Part shown: in pieces, positions 25,611-28,216 of the stretch
Numbering within the stretch: the stretch's first letter is position 1
How the letters are laid out: each line of letters begins with the position of its first letter
Source of the DNA: Gammaproteobacteria bacterium
GTDB taxonomy: Bacteria > Pseudomonadota > Gammaproteobacteria > Eutrophobiales > Eutrophobiaceae
NCBI GenBank assembly: GCA_018676275.1
Contig: JABHFC010000409.1
Location: forward strand, 1 to 28,216
Direction of reading: 5' to 3'
DNA length: 28,216 nucleotides
Made by a program: the position numbers and the translations under genes
The notes under the pieces: model-generated
Told to the model about the DNA's origin: nothing
Seen by the model: the letters and a program-made list of their open reading frames with translations, nothing else
The model's database searches: none

Positions 25611-26389
25611 GAATAATTTACTTAAGTTGCGTACTGTTGCTACTTCCGACTCTAGCGATGTCTGAGGTCGTTTACATTACTGATCAATTGAAAGCCGGAC
25701 TGCATGAGGACAAGTCCCTGGCCAGCCCAATAGTGAAAATCGTTGCTACCGGCACACGACTGGAAATCATAAAGCGTGATGAACAACTAAGCTTTGTCAA
25801 AGATAACAGTGGTACAAGCGGCTGGATCAATAATCAATACCTTATGACAAAGGCACCTGATAACACAGATCTTAAAACTTTAGAAACCAGAGCTGATAAT
25901 CTGGAAAAGCGCCTGGTTGAATCTAAAGAAAAGAACCTGTCACTCGAAGCCAAATTAAAATCACAGGGAAAAGTGCTGCCTGAAGAAACTCTCGCGTATA
26001 CCGAGCTGAAAAAAAGCCATGCTGAACTGGAGCAACAGTTCAAGGCAGAAAAACTCAAGGTCGGCAAATCACAAATCGAAGTAACTGAATTACGAAATCG
26101 GCTAGGGCAGGATAATGATGCCGATGCGCTTTACGGGCAGGTTAAAACCCTGGAAGAAGATAAAAAGAAACTGGAAATCCAGCTTGCCAATTTACTCGAT
26201 ACATATGAGCCACAAGGTGGAACGGGGCTCACAAAAGGCGGTCGATTTGCCAGCGCAGGAGAAAACTTCAATCCTGGGACGCGAAATATAATGATTTATC
26301 TGCTTATCACACTTGTCCTGGGCATATTTGGTGGCGCCTACCTGATGGACTTATTAAACAGGAGACGTCACGGCGGTTTTCGAATCTAG
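25607..26389 (+). CDS. SH3-domain and coiled-coil membrane protein (YgiM/TIGR04211-like)
   Basis: The 260-residue protein has a signal peptide (MRIIYLSCVLLLLPTLAMS) and a bacterial SH3 domain at about 20-82 (VVYITDQLKAGLHEDKSLASPIVKIV ... GWINNQYL). A long charged coiled coil lies at about 88-200, and a C-terminal membrane helix (about 227-246) is followed by a short basic tail. The topology is periplasmic with a C-terminal anchor, as in YgiM. The start overlaps the prlC stop in ATGA. The stop codon TAG is the first three bases of the dispersed repeat described at 26387. Its role is unknown; the family is thought to act at the envelope. Confidence 0.85.
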   Translation: MRIIYLSCVLLLLPTLAMSEVVYITDQLKAGLHEDKSLASPIVKIVATGTRLEIIKRDEQLSFVKDNSGTSGWINNQYLMTKAPDNTDLKTLETRADNLEKRLVESKEKNLSLEAKLKSQGKVLPEETLAYTELKKSHAELEQQFKAEKLKVGKSQIEVTELRNRLGQDNDADALYGQVKTLEEDKKKLEIQLANLLDTYEPQGGTGLTKGGRFASAGENFNPGTRNIMIYLLITLVLGIFGGAYLMDLLNRRRHGGFRI

Positions 26390-26408
26390 GAGTCTGTCGA
26401 ACTTAGGA
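26387..26408. repeat. Half copy of the dispersed repeat, at the SH3 gene stop
   Basis: TAGGAGTCTGTCGAACTTAGGA matches the left arm plus loop of the element at 23469 with one change over the shared 20 bases. Only one arm is here; no inverted partner was seen before rpmE. The following 230 bp hold no recognisable gene. Confidence 0.65.
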
Positions 26409-26496
26409 TGTTTTGCTACGGGAATTTCGAGTTATATCAAAGGACTTCCATCAGGACAAACGAGCGCAAAATCATCAAATCTATTTCTTAAGCTGG

Positions 26497-26513
26497 TCTG
26501 GAGGACCTCCAGA
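26497..26513. repeat. Near-perfect palindrome in the gap before rpmE
   Basis: TCTGGAGG, one base, then CCTCCAGA. It lies in the 269-bp gap between the SH3 gene and rpmE. It has no T-tract and no known consensus. Otherwise this gap holds only the half repeat and the rpmE promoter. Confidence 0.4.
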
Positions 26514-26621
26514 GCCTCCCAATCCACTGAAAGCTGCTTTTAAAGCCAGAAAAGCCGGTCAAAAGTGAGAGTTCAGTGTTTGCAAGTGACCCCGCTTTCT
26601 ACTAAACTCCTCGCCCCTGCA

Positions 26622-26627
26622 TATAAT
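26622..26627 (+). promoter_or_regulatory. -10 element of the rpmE promoter
   Basis: A perfect TATAAT stands 31 bp before the rpmE ATG. The sequence at the -35 distance (CTACTA) is poor, so another factor may help. The leader would be about 25 nt. Confidence 0.55.
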
Positions 26628-26658
26628 GCAGCCCAAATAACATAAGAGAGTAGGCAAA

Positions 26659-26862
26659 ATGAAGGCGGAAATTCATCCCACATATGAAGCGGTTTCAGTA
26701 ACTTGTAGTTGCGGAAACGTGTTTGAAACCCGATCCACCATTGGTGATAAGGATCTTCACATTGATGTGTGCTCACAATGCCACCCCTTCTATACCGGCA
26801 AACAGAAAATGCTGGACACTGCTGGTCGCGTTGACAAATTCCGTCGTAAATACGGTATGTAG
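26659..26862 (+). CDS. rpmE: 50S ribosomal protein L31, zinc-binding form
   Basis: The 67-residue protein starts MKAEIHPTYEAVSVTCSCGNVF and ends RKYGM. The cysteines in CSCGN and in VCSQCHPFYTG form the zinc site, so this is the C+ type (RpmE) rather than the zinc-free paralogue. AAGAGAG precedes the ATG. rpmE followed by a nuclease gene is, from memory, also the order in Pseudomonas. Confidence 0.96.
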   Translation: MKAEIHPTYEAVSVTCSCGNVFETRSTIGDKDLHIDVCSQCHPFYTGKQKMLDTAGRVDKFRRKYGM

Positions 26863-27679
26863 TCTTACGCTTTACCGAACGAAAAGTATTATTAAAAGCG
26901 CCTCTAACAGGCGCTTTTTTGTTTCTGCTGCAGCTCTCCTCCTTTCTTTCTTGTGTTTATCAGTTGTTGCCAACCCCATCTGCCAGATAAAAGAACCGTA
27001 CAAAAAAGTTCAGATCGACTACGTTATTGATGGGGATACAGTAGCACTGAGCAATGGAGAGAAAGTGCGCCTGATTGGCATAGACACGCCGGAAATCAGC
27101 CGCAACAGCAAACCGTCACAAACCTATGCACTTGTCGCGCGGGACTTCCTCAGGAGCCTGCTTGTTCGCGGACATAAATATATTCTCAGTTATGGAATCG
27201 AACGACGAGACAGGCACGGACGCTCTCTTGGCTATCTTTTCAGAGAAGACGGACAAAATCTTCAGGCAGAGATACTTGCCAGGGGTTACGCAACACCTCT
27301 CAATATCCCGCCAAATATTCTATTTGCCAATTGTTACCGGGAAAAAACCAATGTAGCGATAAGTAAGAAACTTGGATTATGGAAACTAAAGCAGTATCAG
27401 GAACGACCTGCAAGTACACTCAGCAGAAACGACACAGGCTATAGAATTGTATCTGGACATATTACACAGATATCTAACAGTGCTTCGTCCATTTGGCTGA
27501 AGATGGATAAATACCTGGCGATCCGTATTAATCGTAACAATTTAAAATTCTTGCCAGATCTCAAGTTCACAGAACTGCAAGACCAAAAAATCAAAGTCCG
27601 AGGCAAAATCTATATCTACAACAAACAGCTGCGCATGGATCTACGGCACTCCCACGATTTAGAAACTATGAGTAATTAG
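26831..27679 (+). CDS. Thermonuclease-like (SNase) exported protein, start uncertain
   Basis: A staphylococcal-nuclease domain is clear: VIDGDTVALSNGEKVRLIGIDTPE supplies the calcium and catalytic residues (Asp of DGDT, Arg of VRLIG, Asp and Glu of DTPE), and ERRDRHGRSLGYLF supplies the second Arg. A signal peptide precedes it (FFVSAAALLLSFLCLSVVA), so the product is exported. A C-terminal extension of about 80 residues, GYRIVSGHITQISNSASSIWLKMDKYLAIRI and on, resembles an OB-like add-on. No ATG, GTG or TTG occurs in frame between the rpmE stop and the signal peptide. The start given is TTG 26831 inside rpmE; ATT 26888 or ATG 26765 are alternatives. The rpmE terminator lies within the leader. 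Confidence 0.75.
   Translation: MTNSVVNTVCSLTLYRTKSIIKSASNRRFFVSAAALLLSFLCLSVVANPICQIKEPYKKVQIDYVIDGDTVALSNGEKVRLIGIDTPEISRNSKPSQTYALVARDFLRSLLVRGHKYILSYGIERRDRHGRSLGYLFREDGQNLQAEILARGYATPLNIPPNILFANCYREKTNVAISKKLGLWKLKQYQERPASTLSRNDTGYRIVSGHITQISNSASSIWLKMDKYLAIRINRNNLKFLPDLKFTELQDQKIKVRGKIYIYNKQLRMDLRHSHDLETMSN
26894..26920 (+). terminator. Rho-independent terminator after rpmE
   Basis: AGCGCCT (26897-26903) and AGGCGCT (26909-26915) form a 7-bp stem around CTAAC, preceded by A and followed by six T. It lies 31 bp after the rpmE stop and inside the frame of the nuclease gene, just before its signal-peptide core. Confidence 0.85.
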
Positions 27680-28116
27680 ATCTGTCTCAAAGTTGGGTGA
27701 AAAATTATAAACTTGTAGCTCTGTGAGCTGTAAATAAGCACTCCAGTTAGAGAGTCTAGTTGAGGTGATTTGTAACATAGAAAGGTTAAGCCATTGCTCT
27801 TAATCAAGATCAAAGTTTATCCACATTTTCTGTGCATAACTTTGTGGATGGAATGCTAACAGAGTGCTTAAATCAGCGTTTTTACTGGCTTTATTACAAA
27901 TTTGTTAATTTTTGTACAATTATAATAACTATTTATATATCAAAAGCTTATGCTATTTTTATAGCGCCAAATGCGTTTTACTTAAGACTTAATATGAACT
28001 CTTTTCAAAATAAGGCTTTCTCTGTGCATAAAACAGTTTGTCAAGCACTCATTTAAAAAAATATTTGAACATTTCAGAACTTTGTCGGTCGAAAACAACA
28101 GTAAGCAAAATTTACT
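27680..28116. other. AT-rich intergenic region with a DnaA-box cluster
   Basis: No convincing gene is seen in these 437 bp. TTATCCACA (27817-27825), TGTGCATAA (27831-27839) and TGTGCATAA (28023-28031) are perfect matches to the DnaA box TTATNCACA on one or other strand, and TGTGGATGG (27844-27852) matches 7 of 9. The first two lie in an imperfect inverted repeat (27812-27844). Very AT-rich sequence follows at about 27896-27960, the arrangement of an unwinding element beside boxes. It could be a replication origin or a DnaA-controlled regulatory region; dnaA and dnaN are not in the window. Confidence 0.5.
27800..27813. promoter_or_regulatory. FNR-like box beside the DnaA boxes
   Basis: TTAATCAAGATCAA matches the FNR consensus at 9 of 10 defined positions. 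It ends four bases before the first DnaA box. With no gene or promoter assigned nearby its meaning is uncertain, and chance occurrence in AT-rich DNA is possible. Confidence 0.3.
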
Positions 28117-28215
28117 CGTTCCTCCTCATGAACGTGATAGAATCCCGGCCTCCCCAGCCGGGTATACTTGGCCCCGGTTACCTCCCCCTTTAATAGTGCC
28201 GGGGCCTACTTTTTT
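28117..28215 (+). ncRNA. Putative small RNA with three C-rich-loop hairpins
   Basis: Three hairpins follow in series. The first is CGTTC/GAACG (28117-28121 and 28130-28134), loop CTCCTCAT. The second is CCCGGC/GCCGGG (28144-28149 and 28157-28162), loop CTCCCCA. The third is GGCCCCGG/CCGGGGCC (28170-28177 and 28199-28206), a 21-nt loop containing CCTCCCCC, followed by TACTTTTTT, a terminator tail. Each loop exposes a C/U-rich motif complementary to Shine-Dalgarno sequences. This resembles the design of Xanthomonas sX13, but identity is not shown. The promoter was not found; the true 5' end may lie upstream. Confidence 0.55.
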
Positions 28216-28216
28216 G

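Noticed and set aside
27832..28056. 74-codon open frame in the AT-rich gap
   Set aside because: It overlaps the DnaA boxes, lacks a ribosome site and has composition expected from AT-rich non-coding DNA.
1..28216. tRNA genes, CRISPR arrays or prophage modules
   Set aside because: I saw no cloverleaf with CCA-type end, no regular spaced repeats, and no phage or intact transposase genes in the window.

Overview
The window is a typical gammaproteobacterial chromosome segment of moderate GC content. The order dsbD - aroQ - accB - accC - prmA - zinc-ribbon protein - dusB - fis - purH - purD matches, from memory, the block found in Pseudomonas and relatives. The second half has the LemA/GIDE, oligopeptidase A, YgiM-like, rpmE and nuclease genes of the same group. 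I cannot name the genus. No tRNA, rRNA, CRISPR array, prophage or intact transposase was seen.

Layout. Positions 1-10507, plus strand, are housekeeping: the C-terminal part of DsbD (cut by the window edge) with an overlapping TlpA-like thioredoxin, then aroQ-accB-accC-prmA, a zinc-ribbon/DUF3426 membrane protein, the overlapping pair dusB-fis, and purH-purD. A single HU-like gene follows and ends in a very strong terminator. On the minus strand hisB-hisH end at that terminator, without hisA/hisF. hemF diverges from hisB and converges on an lpxR-like gene.

Positions 13439-21573, minus strand, are an iron-acquisition block. Read in its own direction it runs: coiled-coil porin, exported protein with an ApbE-type flavinylation motif, PepSY-type membrane protein, then fbpA-fbpB-fbpC (ferric-iron ABC transporter), dgkA and an LpxR-like lipid A deacylase. 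Upstream of both the porin and fbpA there is a Fur box at the promoter and, farther upstream, a 14-bp FNR/Anr-like box. This suggests two tandem operons under the same low-iron plus low-oxygen logic. A likely physiological reading is that ferric iron or chelates enter through the porin, the flavoprotein/PepSY pair moves electrons across the inner membrane, and FbpABC imports iron. This is inference.

Positions 21798-26389, plus strand, hold lemA with a clear sigma-70 promoter, a GIDE-domain membrane protein carrying one canonical EF-hand loop, prlC and an overlapping SH3/coiled-coil membrane protein. A dispersed inverted-repeat element lies before prlC, and a half copy begins at the stop codon of the SH3 gene. 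rpmE and a thermonuclease-like gene follow; the rpmE terminator falls inside the nuclease leader, and that gene has no obvious start codon.

Positions 27680-28216 hold no convincing protein gene. They contain an AT-rich segment with three perfect DnaA boxes and, at the very end, three consecutive hairpins with C-rich loops, the last followed by a U-tract. This looks like a small regulatory RNA that may act on Shine-Dalgarno sequences. The iron block, the DnaA-box region and the putative sRNA are the parts most worth a second look.
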